Positions 37,052 through 45,762 of a DNA stretch of 64,000 nt are shown here, piece by piece; position 1 is the stretch's first letter; each line of letters starts with the position of its first letter. The notes under the pieces are model-generated. The model had not been told where the DNA came from. It did not search any database and saw only the letters and a list, made by a program, of their open reading frames with translations. The stretch covers positions 2,170,001-2,234,000 of the forward strand of contig NZ_VSRV01000001.1 of assembly GCF_008122525.1 (NCBI RefSeq). The letters run 5' to 3'. A program made the translations under genes and the position numbers. Source of the stretch: Marinomonas sp. IMCC 4694. GTDB taxonomy: Bacteria; Pseudomonadota; Gammaproteobacteria; Pseudomonadales; Marinomonadaceae.

Positions 37052-37918
37052 ATGAGCGATGACCGATCGAGTGTGTCCAACGATCAACAAAAATCTTGGT
37101 TTGAGCGTTTAACGCAAGCCTTCAACGATGAACCGCGTAGCCGTGGCGACATCGTGAAACTGTTAGAAGCCGCCGTAAAATCTGACATTATCGATCGCGA
37201 TGCCTTCACCATTGTTGAAGGCGCGTTGGAAGTGTCGGAAGTTCAGGCCCGAGACATCATGATACCGCCATCACAAATGGTCGTTATTAAGTCTGAAGAT
37301 GATCCAAAAACCTCAATCCGTAAAATAATCGACTCTTCTCACTCACGGTTTCCCGTTGTTGGTGAAGATTCCGATGAAATTCTCGGTGTTTTGCTTGCTA
37401 AAGACCTGCTGCCACTTTTGTTCAAAGACGGTGACGTCACGATTGATGACATTTTAGCAAGATTGCGCCCGGCTAACTTCATTCCAGAAAGTAAACGACT
37501 GAACGTGTTACTGAATGATTTCAGAACCAAGCGTTATCATATGGCGCTGGTATTAGACGAGTACGGCAGTGTATCTGGTCTTGTGACCATCGAAGACGTG
37601 TTAGAACAGATCGTCGGTGAGATCGAAGATGAAACAGACAAACTCGATGATGAAACCATTCAGGTGACGACGGAACCTGGCGTGTATCTGGTGCCCGCAC
37701 TTTGCACCGTCGAAGACTTTAATGAATTCTTTAAAGCGGAACTCAACGAAGAGGAATTCGACACCATTGGTGGAATTCTTGTACAGCAGTTTGGCCATGT
37801 TCCCGTTCGAGACGAAGAAGTCAGCTTTAATCAGTTTCATTTTCGTATCGTCAAATCCGATGGTCGCCGTATAAAAACCATACAAGTCACCAAACCTACT
37901 GTTCAGACTCCAGAATAA
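37052..37918 (+). CDS. corC: CorC/HlyC-family CBS-domain protein (YbeX)
   Basis: This is a 288-residue cytoplasmic protein with a CBS-domain pair (about residues 65-195; motifs QARDIMIPPSQMV and MALVLDEYGSVSGLVTIEDVLEQIVGEI) and a C-terminal CorC_HlyC transporter-associated domain. It lacks membrane helices. E. coli CorC/YbeX is linked to magnesium and cobalt efflux and to ribosome metabolism. The block miaB-phoL-ybeY-corC-lnt is the conserved gammaproteobacterial order. Confidence 0.92.
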   Translation: MSDDRSSVSNDQQKSWFERLTQAFNDEPRSRGDIVKLLEAAVKSDIIDRDAFTIVEGALEVSEVQARDIMIPPSQMVVIKSEDDPKTSIRKIIDSSHSRFPVVGEDSDEILGVLLAKDLLPLLFKDGDVTIDDILARLRPANFIPESKRLNVLLNDFRTKRYHMALVLDEYGSVSGLVTIEDVLEQIVGEIEDETDKLDDETIQVTTEPGVYLVPALCTVEDFNEFFKAELNEEEFDTIGGILVQQFGHVPVRDEEVSFNQFHFRIVKSDGRRIKTIQVTKPTVQTPE

Positions 37919-37919
37919 T

Positions 37920-39494
37920 ATGACGCTACCCCACCCCGATAAGACCAACGTAAAAACGGGGTGGATACCGCTCCTCACCAAAAGATTGACTCAGCTTTCA
38001 CCCAAAGTATCCGCTTTGCTGGGAATCTTAGCGGGGGCAATAGGGGTAACTGGCTTTTCACCTTTTTACTTTTGGCCGGGCTATTTTGTTTGTCTGGTGA
38101 TATTTAGCGCGCTCATCATGACAAGTCCGTCTGCGAAGTCGGCACGTTGGCGAGGGGCGTCGGTTGCCTTGGGCTTTTTTGGTGCCGGCATTTCTTGGGT
38201 TTATGTAAGTATTGCCGAATATGGGCAAGTGGGGAGCTTGATCGCAGCGCTCATCACCTTGATGTTTGTGTCAGTCCTCTGTGTGTTTTGGGTGCTGGCG
38301 GCGTGGTCGTCTTGGCGTTTAATGCAAAGGTTCTCCCGGTGGCCGGCAAGTCTGTGGATCAGTTTGTGTTTTTTAACGGCCGAGTATTTACGCAGCACAC
38401 TGTTTACCGGCTTCCCTTGGCTTTTACCGGGTTACGCCATAGAAAATACCTGGCTATTTGAATTATTGCCTGTCGGTGGAGTTTGGCTCACCAGCGCCGT
38501 GGTGGTGGTCACTGCAAGCGCCCTGGCCAGCCTATTAGTGACCAAAAAACGGTCTGTCACACTGTTGTCCATGGCACTGATCGCTTGGTTGATCGCAGCG
38601 TGGTTAGCGTATGTTCCCGTTACTTGGGTAAAACAAACCGGCACACTCAGCACAACGCTGATCCAAGGCAACGTCAAACAAGATGAAAAATGGCTGGCTC
38701 ATACGGCAGGGCAATCTCTAGCCTATTACCAACAAACCACAATGGCGCACCTAAACAGTGAGCTCGTAGTGTGGCCAGAAACCGCTATTACCTACCCTTA
38801 CCCGCAAATACAGCCTTATTTGACCTCTTTTAGCCAAGAACTCGCCAACAGCAATACTACGCTGATTACCGGCATTCCGGACATCAATGAAAACAGCAAA
38901 GAGTATTACAATGCCATTTGGGCCACTGGAAATGGTTTTGGGCTGTATTACAAACGCAGGCTAGTGCCGTTCGGAGAATACCTCCCACTTAATCAGTACA
39001 TTGGACCGATTTTGGATGTGTTTGACATGCCCATGTCGAACTTCACCTCGGGCGATGATAATCAACCAGTCCTGCAAGTGGGCGAATGGGGAATTGCTCC
39101 CTTTATTTGTTATGAAATTGTGTACGCAGAACAAGTAAGACGCAGGGTACGCGACAGCGATTTTCTGATCACGATCAGTAACGATGGCTGGTTTGGTCGC
39201 TCTATTGGCCCCTGGCAACACTTACAAATTGCCCAGTTTCGTGCCAAAGAATCCGGTCGCTACGTGATCCGCGCTACCAACACAGGCATTACAGCGTTTA
39301 TCAACGAGCAGGGTCGCATTGTGGCTCAAGCGCCTCAGTTTGAACGCACCACATTAACGGCCGACGCCAAAGCGTTTGCAGGCATCACGCCTTACGTGCA
39401 ATGGGGGTATTGGCCGACCATATGGTGGTTAGGGTTGTGTGTGATGTTGTCGTTTATGGGGCTGTTACTGAGCCAACGAAAGAAAATAGTGTGA
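37920..39494 (+). CDS. lnt: Apolipoprotein N-acyltransferase
   Basis: This is a 524-residue inner-membrane enzyme that adds the third acyl chain to lipoproteins. About six N-terminal membrane helices precede a nitrilase-fold periplasmic domain. The catalytic triad is E287 in VWPETAITYP, K345 in YYKRRLVPFGEYLP and C397 in FICYEIVYAE. A last membrane helix closes the protein. The ATG lies one base after the corC stop, so the two are likely translated in coupling. Confidence 0.95.
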   Translation: MTLPHPDKTNVKTGWIPLLTKRLTQLSPKVSALLGILAGAIGVTGFSPFYFWPGYFVCLVIFSALIMTSPSAKSARWRGASVALGFFGAGISWVYVSIAEYGQVGSLIAALITLMFVSVLCVFWVLAAWSSWRLMQRFSRWPASLWISLCFLTAEYLRSTLFTGFPWLLPGYAIENTWLFELLPVGGVWLTSAVVVVTASALASLLVTKKRSVTLLSMALIAWLIAAWLAYVPVTWVKQTGTLSTTLIQGNVKQDEKWLAHTAGQSLAYYQQTTMAHLNSELVVWPETAITYPYPQIQPYLTSFSQELANSNTTLITGIPDINENSKEYYNAIWATGNGFGLYYKRRLVPFGEYLPLNQYIGPILDVFDMPMSNFTSGDDNQPVLQVGEWGIAPFICYEIVYAEQVRRRVRDSDFLITISNDGWFGRSIGPWQHLQIAQFRAKESGRYVIRATNTGITAFINEQGRIVAQAPQFERTTLTADAKAFAGITPYVQWGYWPTIWWLGLCVMLSFMGLLLSQRKKIV

Positions 39495-39516
39495 CCGATA
39501 AGCAGAGTGTTCAGTC

Positions 39517-39552
39517 ACAATAACACTAACAATAGCACTAACAATAGCGCTA
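39517..39552. repeat. Three 12-bp tandem repeats after lnt
   Basis: ACAATAACACTA, ACAATAGCACTA and ACAATAGCGCTA stand in tandem, differing by one or two bases. They lie 22 bases after the lnt stop in a short non-coding gap. Confidence 0.8.
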
Positions 39553-39586
39553 ACTAAAAGCGACATTTAAAAATGGCATGCCACCA

Positions 39587-40024
39587 TTAACTTACCTGAC
39601 CTTCATGAGTCGACATCAAACCATAATGGCACACTTCACAGGGCGGCAGAACTTGTTGATTATCAAGGTGATTGTCATGGCCGCACGCCATGCAATGATA
39701 AGCACCAGGCGCAACGTCGGTCCCCGCTACATGGCATTCTTCTAAGGGAACGGGATTGTTGTTAGCATGGTTAATAAGCCATAACAGCGCCGCATCTTCT
39801 TTTTCGTCCAGTTCTTCGACAAGCTCATGGCTCTCATTAAGAACAAACTGCCAATTGGCCTCAACCCAGGCTTCGGTGTAGCCCATTTTGTCGTGCCAAT
39901 AGGCCGTCATTAAAGCCACATCCTCTAGCAGCCAATCTTTGGCACCCGCCAGGGTCTTGCGAGCTTCTTCCACTAAATTGGAATCGTTTTCAATTTTTGG
40001 TGAATCTTTTTTCATAGAATGCAT
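39587..40024 (-). CDS. ybeL: YbeL-like zinc-ribbon protein
   Basis: This is a protein of about 145 residues with a helical N-terminal part (ARKTLAGAKDWLLEDVALMTAYWHDKMGYTEAW) and a C-terminal zinc ribbon of two CxxC pairs (CMACGHDN and CEVCHYG). This is the DUF1451/YbeL family, and as in E. coli it lies beside leuS, divergently. I chose the ATG at 40024, with AGGAGGAG directly upstream. A GTG at 40042 would put the start before that ribosome site, and an ATG at 40015 is spaced too far. The function is unknown. Confidence 0.75.
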   Translation of the reverse strand: MHSMKKDSPKIENDSNLVEEARKTLAGAKDWLLEDVALMTAYWHDKMGYTEAWVEANWQFVLNESHELVEELDEKEDAALLWLINHANNNPVPLEECHVAGTDVAPGAYHCMACGHDNHLDNQQVLPPCEVCHYGLMSTHEGQVS

Positions 40025-40127
40025 AACTCCTCCTCGATGCACCTTCTCATTAGGGCGTCATCTCTATAAAATAGCGTATATTTTCAAACTCTGTTGGCCA
40101 TTTCACCATTATATTGCGCTAGGTCGC

Positions 40128-40133
40128 TATAAT
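40128..40133 (+). promoter_or_regulatory. Candidate -10 element for leuS
   Basis: A perfect TATAAT lies 68 bases before the leuS ATG. No good -35 box was seen at 16-18 bp, so the promoter would be weak or need an activator. This is only a sequence match. Confidence 0.45.
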
Positions 40134-40200
40134 GCGTCTCTCTAAAAAAAGAGATGACAGGTCCAATCACCTCTCGTCGATCATGGGATAAGAACACATC

Positions 40201-42642
40201 ATGCAAGAACAATACAATCCGCAGCAAATTGAACAGGCGGCACAGTCTTTTTGGGACGAAAATAAAGTCTTCAAAGCCGTCGCTGATACCAACAAAGAAA
40301 AGTTCTACTGCCTTTCCATGTTCCCCTACCCAAGCGGCCGTCTGCACATGGGCCATGTTCGTAACTACACCATCGGCGACGTGATCGCTCGTTACCAGCG
40401 CATGAAAGGCAAAAATGTCCTACAGCCTATGGGCTGGGACGCGTTTGGCTTACCGGCGGAAAACGCAGCGATTAAACATAAAACAGCACCCGCAAAATGG
40501 ACCACTGAAAACATCGCCTACATGAAAGGTCAACTAAAAGAGCTGGGCTTTGGTTACGATTGGGATCGTGAAGTCGCGACCTGCACGCCTGAGTACTACA
40601 AATGGGAGCAGTGGTTTTTCACCCAATTGGTAGAAAAAGGCCTTGCCTACAAAAAAACAGCGGCGGTAAATTGGTGCCCCGAAGACCAAACCGTATTGGC
40701 CAATGAACAAGTAGAAGAAGGCGCATGCTGGCGTTGTGGCACCACGGTTGAGAAAAAAGAAATCTCTCAGTGGTTTATCCGCATCACCGATTACGCTGAA
40801 GAGCTATTAAACGATCTTGATCAACTGGATGGCTGGCCAGAAAAAGTCAAAGCCATGCAGCGTAACTGGATTGGTCGTTCTGAAGGTTTAGAATTCAGTT
40901 TTGAAGTACAAAGCAAAGCCGAGCGTCTTTCGGTCTACACCACGCGACCTGATACCGTCATGGGCGTAACCTATGTTGCGGTAGCAACGCAGCATCCTTT
41001 GTCTTTGGAAGCGGCTGAAAGCAACGCCGAATTAGCGGACTTCATCGCCCAAAGCAAATTAATGTCGACCACTGAAGCCGACATGGCCACCGTCGAAAAG
41101 AAAGGCATGGACACCGGCTTCAAGGCCATTCACCCGATTACAGGCGACGCCGTGCCTATTTACGCGGCTAACTTCGTATTAATGGATTATGGCTCTGGGG
41201 CTGTCATGTCCGTTCCCGCTCACGATCAACGCGACTTTGAATTTGCTAAAAAATACGCCCTTGATATAAAACACGTTATTCAAGCCGACGACTCAGTTGA
41301 TTTAGACGCAGCGGCTTTTACCGAAAAAGGCACATTGTGTAATTCTGGAGAATTTGACGGTCTGGACTTTCAAGCCGCTTTCGATGCGATCTGCACCTGG
41401 ATGACAGACAAGGGCATCGGCGAGAAAAAAGTCAACTATCGTTTGCGTGATTGGGGCGTTAGTCGTCAGCGTTATTGGGGAACGCCTATCCCAACCATCA
41501 ATCTCAAAGACGGCTCTGTAGTACCTGTGCCTCATGACCAGCTGCCTGTTGTTTTGCCAACAGACGTGGTTATGGACGGCGTTAACTCCCCTATTAAAAA
41601 CAATCCCGCCTTTTCTTCGGTGATGTTTAATGGCGAAGAAGCCGAGCGTGAAACCGATACCTTCGATACCTTTATGGAATCCTCTTGGTACTTTGCTCGT
41701 TATTGCTGCCCTGACTCTACCGACGCCATGCTGACGGAAGAAGCCAATTACTGGCTACCTGTCGACCAATACGTTGGCGGTGTTGAGCATGCCATTCTGC
41801 ACTTGTTGTATTCACGCTTTTTCCATAAATTGCTGCGTGATGCGGGCCTAGTCAACTCTGACGAGCCTTTTAAACGCTTGTTAACGCAAGGCATGGTCAA
41901 CAAAGACGGCACCAAGATGTCAAAATCCAAAGGTAACACCGTCGATCCTCAAGAAATGATCGAGAAATACGGCGCCGATACCGTACGTTTGTTCATCATG
42001 TTCAGCGCACCACCAGAGCAATCTTTGGAATGGAATGATGCCGGCGTTGATGGCGCATCGCGTTTTTTACGTCGTTTATGGGCCTTATCTTATCGTCACA
42101 TGAACGCGGGCAAAGTCGGTGAGCTCGTTGTGGCCGATTTAAACGGGGCGCAAAAAGCATTACGTCGTAAAACACACGAAACCATCCAAAAAGTGACCGA
42201 TGATATTGAGCGGCGCCAAACCTTTAATACCGCCATTGCGGCCGTTATGGAACTGTGCAACGACGTGAGTAAGTTCGAAGATCAAACAGAACTTGGCTTA
42301 GCCGTTGAGCAAGAAGCACTGGAAGCCGCGACCTTGTTGCTATCACCAATGGTGCCACACATTGCGTATCAGCTTTGGGCCGATCTTGGCCATACTGACA
42401 ACGTTGTCGACACGCCTTGGCCCGTGTTGGACGAAGCCGCGCTAGTAAAAGATGAGTTGATCATCGTGGTGCAAGTATTGGGGAAAAAACGCGCTGAATT
42501 GACGGTTTCCGCTAACGCTGACAGCAAAACCATTGAAGCCGAAGCCTTAGCTCATCCTAGCGTAATCAAACACCTAGAAGGCAAAACAGTGCGTAAAGTA
42601 ATCGTCGTACCTGGGCGCTTAGTGAACATTGTCGCTAACTAA
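40201..42642 (+). CDS. leuS: Leucyl-tRNA synthetase
   Basis: This is an 813-residue class I synthetase that charges tRNA-Leu. The HIGH motif is HMGHVRNY in PYPSGRLHMGHVRNY near residue 50, and KMSKS is complete in GTKMSKSKGNTVDP. The CP1 editing domain is present (TTRPDTVMGVTYVAV; DYGSGAVMSVPAHDQRDFEFA), with the threonine-rich and DxxDxR-type features expected. A zinc-type motif CPEDQTVLANEQVEEGACWRCG is seen. The length is slightly below the 860 of E. coli but normal for the family. lptE and holA follow, the conserved order. Confidence 0.97.
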   Translation: MQEQYNPQQIEQAAQSFWDENKVFKAVADTNKEKFYCLSMFPYPSGRLHMGHVRNYTIGDVIARYQRMKGKNVLQPMGWDAFGLPAENAAIKHKTAPAKWTTENIAYMKGQLKELGFGYDWDREVATCTPEYYKWEQWFFTQLVEKGLAYKKTAAVNWCPEDQTVLANEQVEEGACWRCGTTVEKKEISQWFIRITDYAEELLNDLDQLDGWPEKVKAMQRNWIGRSEGLEFSFEVQSKAERLSVYTTRPDTVMGVTYVAVATQHPLSLEAAESNAELADFIAQSKLMSTTEADMATVEKKGMDTGFKAIHPITGDAVPIYAANFVLMDYGSGAVMSVPAHDQRDFEFAKKYALDIKHVIQADDSVDLDAAAFTEKGTLCNSGEFDGLDFQAAFDAICTWMTDKGIGEKKVNYRLRDWGVSRQRYWGTPIPTINLKDGSVVPVPHDQLPVVLPTDVVMDGVNSPIKNNPAFSSVMFNGEEAERETDTFDTFMESSWYFARYCCPDSTDAMLTEEANYWLPVDQYVGGVEHAILHLLYSRFFHKLLRDAGLVNSDEPFKRLLTQGMVNKDGTKMSKSKGNTVDPQEMIEKYGADTVRLFIMFSAPPEQSLEWNDAGVDGASRFLRRLWALSYRHMNAGKVGELVVADLNGAQKALRRKTHETIQKVTDDIERRQTFNTAIAAVMELCNDVSKFEDQTELGLAVEQEALEAATLLLSPMVPHIAYQLWADLGHTDNVVDTPWPVLDEAALVKDELIIVVQVLGKKRAELTVSANADSKTIEAEALAHPSVIKHLEGKTVRKVIVVPGRLVNIVAN

Positions 42643-42652
42643 CCCTTGCTAG

Positions 42653-42682
42653 CGAAAAGGCGACATGTCAGTCGTCTTTTCG
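42653..42682 (+). terminator. Stem-loop between leuS and lptE
   Basis: CGAAAAGGCGAC and GTCGTCTTTTCG form a 12-bp stem with one mismatch and a six-base loop. The T-rich tail is short, so it may attenuate transcription or stabilise the leuS 3' end without stopping it fully. Confidence 0.5.
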
Positions 42683-42723
42683 TCTTTATACTGACTCATA
42701 TTCACCTCACAGGAATCGCCTAG

Positions 42724-43239
42724 ATGATCGCCACCGTTAACCAAACTACCCGTTTATTGCTGTTAGCCTTGCTGGCCTTAAGTGTCGTCGCCTGTGGTTT
42801 TCACTTACGTGGCACCGTCGATATTCCTGAAAAATTTAAGACACTGACTCTGACATCCAACAGCGGCTCCACCAGCTTCGATCAATCTTTGCGCATCGCT
42901 CTTACCAAAGCTGGCGTCACAATTGTGGATCAGGCAACCGCGAACGACAACACGTTCAACCTCAAAATAAACGCTATAACATCCTCTGACGTGGAGCTGG
43001 CTCGTAACTCGTCAAACGATGTGTCACAAATACAGCGCACCGTAAAAAGCCAGTATTTTATTCGTCAACCTGACGGTAAAGCGGTCTACGGGCCGCGCAA
43101 TATCAGCACCAGCCGAACCTTAGCCAATCAAGATGCCGAAGAAAGCGCCAAACTCTCCTACAACAAAACTCAAACAGAAAGTATGAGTGAAGAGTTGGCT
43201 AATCAATTACTGTACGACCTAAGTTATGCGCCTAGATAA
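42724..43239 (+). CDS. lptE: LPS-assembly lipoprotein LptE
   Basis: This is a 171-residue outer-membrane lipoprotein that plugs the LptD barrel and helps insert lipopolysaccharide. The lipobox is VVAC at residues 21-24 after a hydrophobic leader (LLLLALLALS). The mature start CGFHLRGTVDIP is characteristic of the family. The order leuS-lptE-holA is conserved in gammaproteobacteria. Confidence 0.93.
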   Translation: MIATVNQTTRLLLLALLALSVVACGFHLRGTVDIPEKFKTLTLTSNSGSTSFDQSLRIALTKAGVTIVDQATANDNTFNLKINAITSSDVELARNSSNDVSQIQRTVKSQYFIRQPDGKAVYGPRNISTSRTLANQDAEESAKLSYNKTQTESMSEELANQLLYDLSYAPR

Positions 43240-43264
43240 CTTGTGTAAAGCGTAGGCAAATAGC

Positions 43265-44296
43265 ATGAAAGTCAGAGCAGACCAGCTAGCACAGCAACTG
43301 AAAAGGAATCTCACGCCTATTTATATTATTTCTGGCGACGAGGTTTTATTGGTGCAAGAAGCCGCCGATCAGGTTCGCAAGGCCGCACAGCTTCATCGTA
43401 TAGAAGAGCGTTTGCGTTTTGTGGCCGATGCACAATTTGACTGGCAAGACGTCATCAACGAAAACCAGAGCTTATCGCTTTTCTCCAACCATCGGCTCTT
43501 CGATATTCAAATTGATAAAATGGGCGAAAAGCACACGAAAGCCCTCGCACAGCTTGGCCAATCCCTCAGCGAAGACAACATTATTTTACTGACGCTACCC
43601 AAACTGGACGCCAGAACACAAAAAGCCAAATGGTTTACGCAACTGGAATCTCAAGGTGTATTTGTTCAAATCTGGCCCATAGACAGCAATCGATTGCCCG
43701 CTTGGGTTCAACAACGGGCTCAAACGCTGAACCTATCACTTAGCCGTGATGCTGCGGCGATCCTCTGCGAACGAGGCGAAGGCAACTTACTGGCCCTATC
43801 GCAAGAGCTGGAGAAACTGGCTTTACTGCATGGGCCAGGGGCAAAAATTGACAAAGACAATGTGGTGGAATCGGTGGCGGACAGCAGCCGCTACTCCATC
43901 TACGACTTAAGCGACCGCCTTTTAATGGGCAACACCAAAGACGCCATGCATTGTCTTAACCAACTTATGGGAGAAGGCGTCGAAGCCAGTATTCTCTTGT
44001 GGTTGTTTAACCGTGAAATTCAAACGCTCAGTAATGTAAACCAAGCCATGCAATCGACCAGTTTTCGACAAGCCTGTCAGACAGAAAGAATTTGGGATAA
44101 GCGTATTCCGTTCTACGAAAGCGCCATGACACGCCACAATCACATTACCTTGCCCTACATGCAAAACTATCTCGCCCTGATGGACAAAAGCATCAAAGGC
44201 CTAGAAGGGCCAGACAGCCATATTGGCTTTCGTAACTTGGTGATGATGTTTTGTGGGCACAAACCGGTTGTCACTGAGTTAGATATACCCACGTAA
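43265..44296 (+). CDS. holA: DNA polymerase III delta subunit
   Basis: This is a 343-residue delta subunit of the clamp loader, which opens the beta clamp. The N-terminal MKVRADQLAQQLKRNLTPIYIISGDEVLLVQEA and the segment SLFSNHRLFDI, which contacts the clamp, fit HolA. There is no functional Walker motif, as expected. The length matches E. coli. It lies 25 bp after lptE. Confidence 0.92.
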   Translation: MKVRADQLAQQLKRNLTPIYIISGDEVLLVQEAADQVRKAAQLHRIEERLRFVADAQFDWQDVINENQSLSLFSNHRLFDIQIDKMGEKHTKALAQLGQSLSEDNIILLTLPKLDARTQKAKWFTQLESQGVFVQIWPIDSNRLPAWVQQRAQTLNLSLSRDAAAILCERGEGNLLALSQELEKLALLHGPGAKIDKDNVVESVADSSRYSIYDLSDRLLMGNTKDAMHCLNQLMGEGVEASILLWLFNREIQTLSNVNQAMQSTSFRQACQTERIWDKRIPFYESAMTRHNHITLPYMQNYLALMDKSIKGLEGPDSHIGFRNLVMMFCGHKPVVTELDIPT

Positions 44297-44337
44297 ACAA
44301 ACTGCATCCACTTCACCTTATGCTAGGTATTCGCTTT

Positions 44338-44994
44338 ATGAACAACACAACAACCATTGAAGCACTGCAAGTATGGACCACCCCTCTTTTTGTTACACAG
44401 ATGCCAGATCATGACTTTTTAAAAGAAGCGTTATTAGCGGCGGTCTATGAACAAAAAGCCCGCCAAACCATCGCCATTGAAAGCCGAATCGCCCCCAAAG
44501 CCAAACACGCTTTACACGAAAGTACATTAGATTTTCTCGACTCGGCCGACGCCAATGTGATGGAAGCCAAACGGGCGCTAGAAGAAATCCTTCTTGAAGT
44601 CGCCGCGTCGGTCAATCAAGCCTTTTGGCCAGAAGACATGGAAGCCGACGCCCACATCATTGAGTCGTGGTATCACGTTACTCAAAAAGGTGGCTACCAC
44701 GACGCTCATTCTCATCCTAACTGCTCTTGGTGTGGCATTTATTATTTAGAACCAGGAGATGCTCACATAGAAGGAAAGGGCGGACTCAATCGCTTTTACG
44801 ATCCTAGAGTCAATGCGGAGCACTATGCTGACCCAGGCACAGCCTATCTGGGAGGCCATGGCGTATGGGATTTCACACCGACAGACGGTCAAATCATTAT
44901 CTTCCCTTCGTATCTAAAGCATTCTGCCTTACCTTATTTTGGTGACAAAGATCGAGTGGTGATTGCGTTTAACAGCATCATTGAAGCGTACTGA
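44338..44994 (+). CDS. Putative 2-oxoglutarate/Fe(II)-dependent oxygenase (TIGR02466-like)
   Basis: This is a protein of about 218 residues with a double-stranded beta-helix pattern. The likely iron ligands are in GGYHDAHSHPNCSWCGIYYL (an H-x-H/HxD-type site) and the distal His in FPSYLKHSALPY, with a basic Arg in KDRVVIAFN for the 2-oxoglutarate carboxylate. This arrangement resembles the family of putative oxygenases known as TIGR02466 (2OG-FeII_Oxy_5). The substrate is unknown. I chose ATG 44338 because AGGTA is nine bases before it. The next gene is a flavin-reductase-like protein 134 bp away, transcribed in the same direction. Confidence 0.7.
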   Translation: MNNTTTIEALQVWTTPLFVTQMPDHDFLKEALLAAVYEQKARQTIAIESRIAPKAKHALHESTLDFLDSADANVMEAKRALEEILLEVAASVNQAFWPEDMEADAHIIESWYHVTQKGGYHDAHSHPNCSWCGIYYLEPGDAHIEGKGGLNRFYDPRVNAEHYADPGTAYLGGHGVWDFTPTDGQIIIFPSYLKHSALPYFGDKDRVVIAFNSIIEAY

Positions 44995-45128
44995 TTAAAA
45001 CCACGGATGCATTACGCCATCGCTCACTGTGTATTAAATAAATATCGCAAGTTTTGACTCAGGCATTCACAATCGCTTAGCTTTTGTAGTAATTTAACAA
45101 GGAATGTTTTTCTACTAAGAGGAAGTCT

Positions 45129-45737
45129 ATGCGTTTCCAGTTCGATCAATTAAGTGGCAATCAGCGCTATCATCTGATCACTCAAACCATCACGCCACGA
45201 CCTATCGCGTGGATTTTAACCAAAAATGAAAATGCGAGTGTGAATATTGCTCCCTTTTCCTATTTTGCGCCTCTCTCGTCCGATCCGGCTTTACTTGTGG
45301 TATCCATTGGCAACAAAACATCGGAAGAGCAAAAAGACACTAAACAAAATCTATTGCGCGAAAAGGAATGTGTTTTGCATATTCCTAGTGGTGATCTGAT
45401 GAATGCGGTGAACCAAAGTGCAGCGCCCCTGCCTTATGGTGACTCTGAACTGCCTACAACAGGATTATCTCTGTGTGATTTCACCCAAACCCTGCCGCGC
45501 ATTAAAGAAGCAAAAGTCGCGCTTCATTGTCGTCTATTTGATACACACACCCTGGGACACGCTTCGTTTCATGCGGTGTACTTGGAAATACTGGATCTTT
45601 ACGTTGAAGACAGCTTAGTAACCGAAGAAAATAATCGAATATTCATCGACAATCAAAAACTTAACCCTCTTGCACGACTAGGCGGCGACGATTACGCGCT
45701 CATCAGTGAAGCCGTAACAATTAAGCGCCCAAGCTAG
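45129..45737 (+). CDS. Flavin reductase-like FMN-binding protein
   Basis: This is a 202-residue split-barrel flavoprotein of the flavin-reductase/DIM6-NTAB type. The segment TPRPIAWILT with NIAPFSYFAPLSSDPALLVVSIG matches the FMN-binding fold. These proteins bind FMN and reduce it with NAD(P)H or use it in other redox steps; the partner is not known. An AGGAAG ribosome site precedes the ATG. It is followed 25 bp later by the large four-module protein gene and may be in one transcript with it. Confidence 0.78.
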   Translation: MRFQFDQLSGNQRYHLITQTITPRPIAWILTKNENASVNIAPFSYFAPLSSDPALLVVSIGNKTSEEQKDTKQNLLREKECVLHIPSGDLMNAVNQSAAPLPYGDSELPTTGLSLCDFTQTLPRIKEAKVALHCRLFDTHTLGHASFHAVYLEILDLYVEDSLVTEENNRIFIDNQKLNPLARLGGDDYALISEAVTIKRPS

Positions 45738-45762
45738 AACAACCCAGATTCGAGGTAATAAA

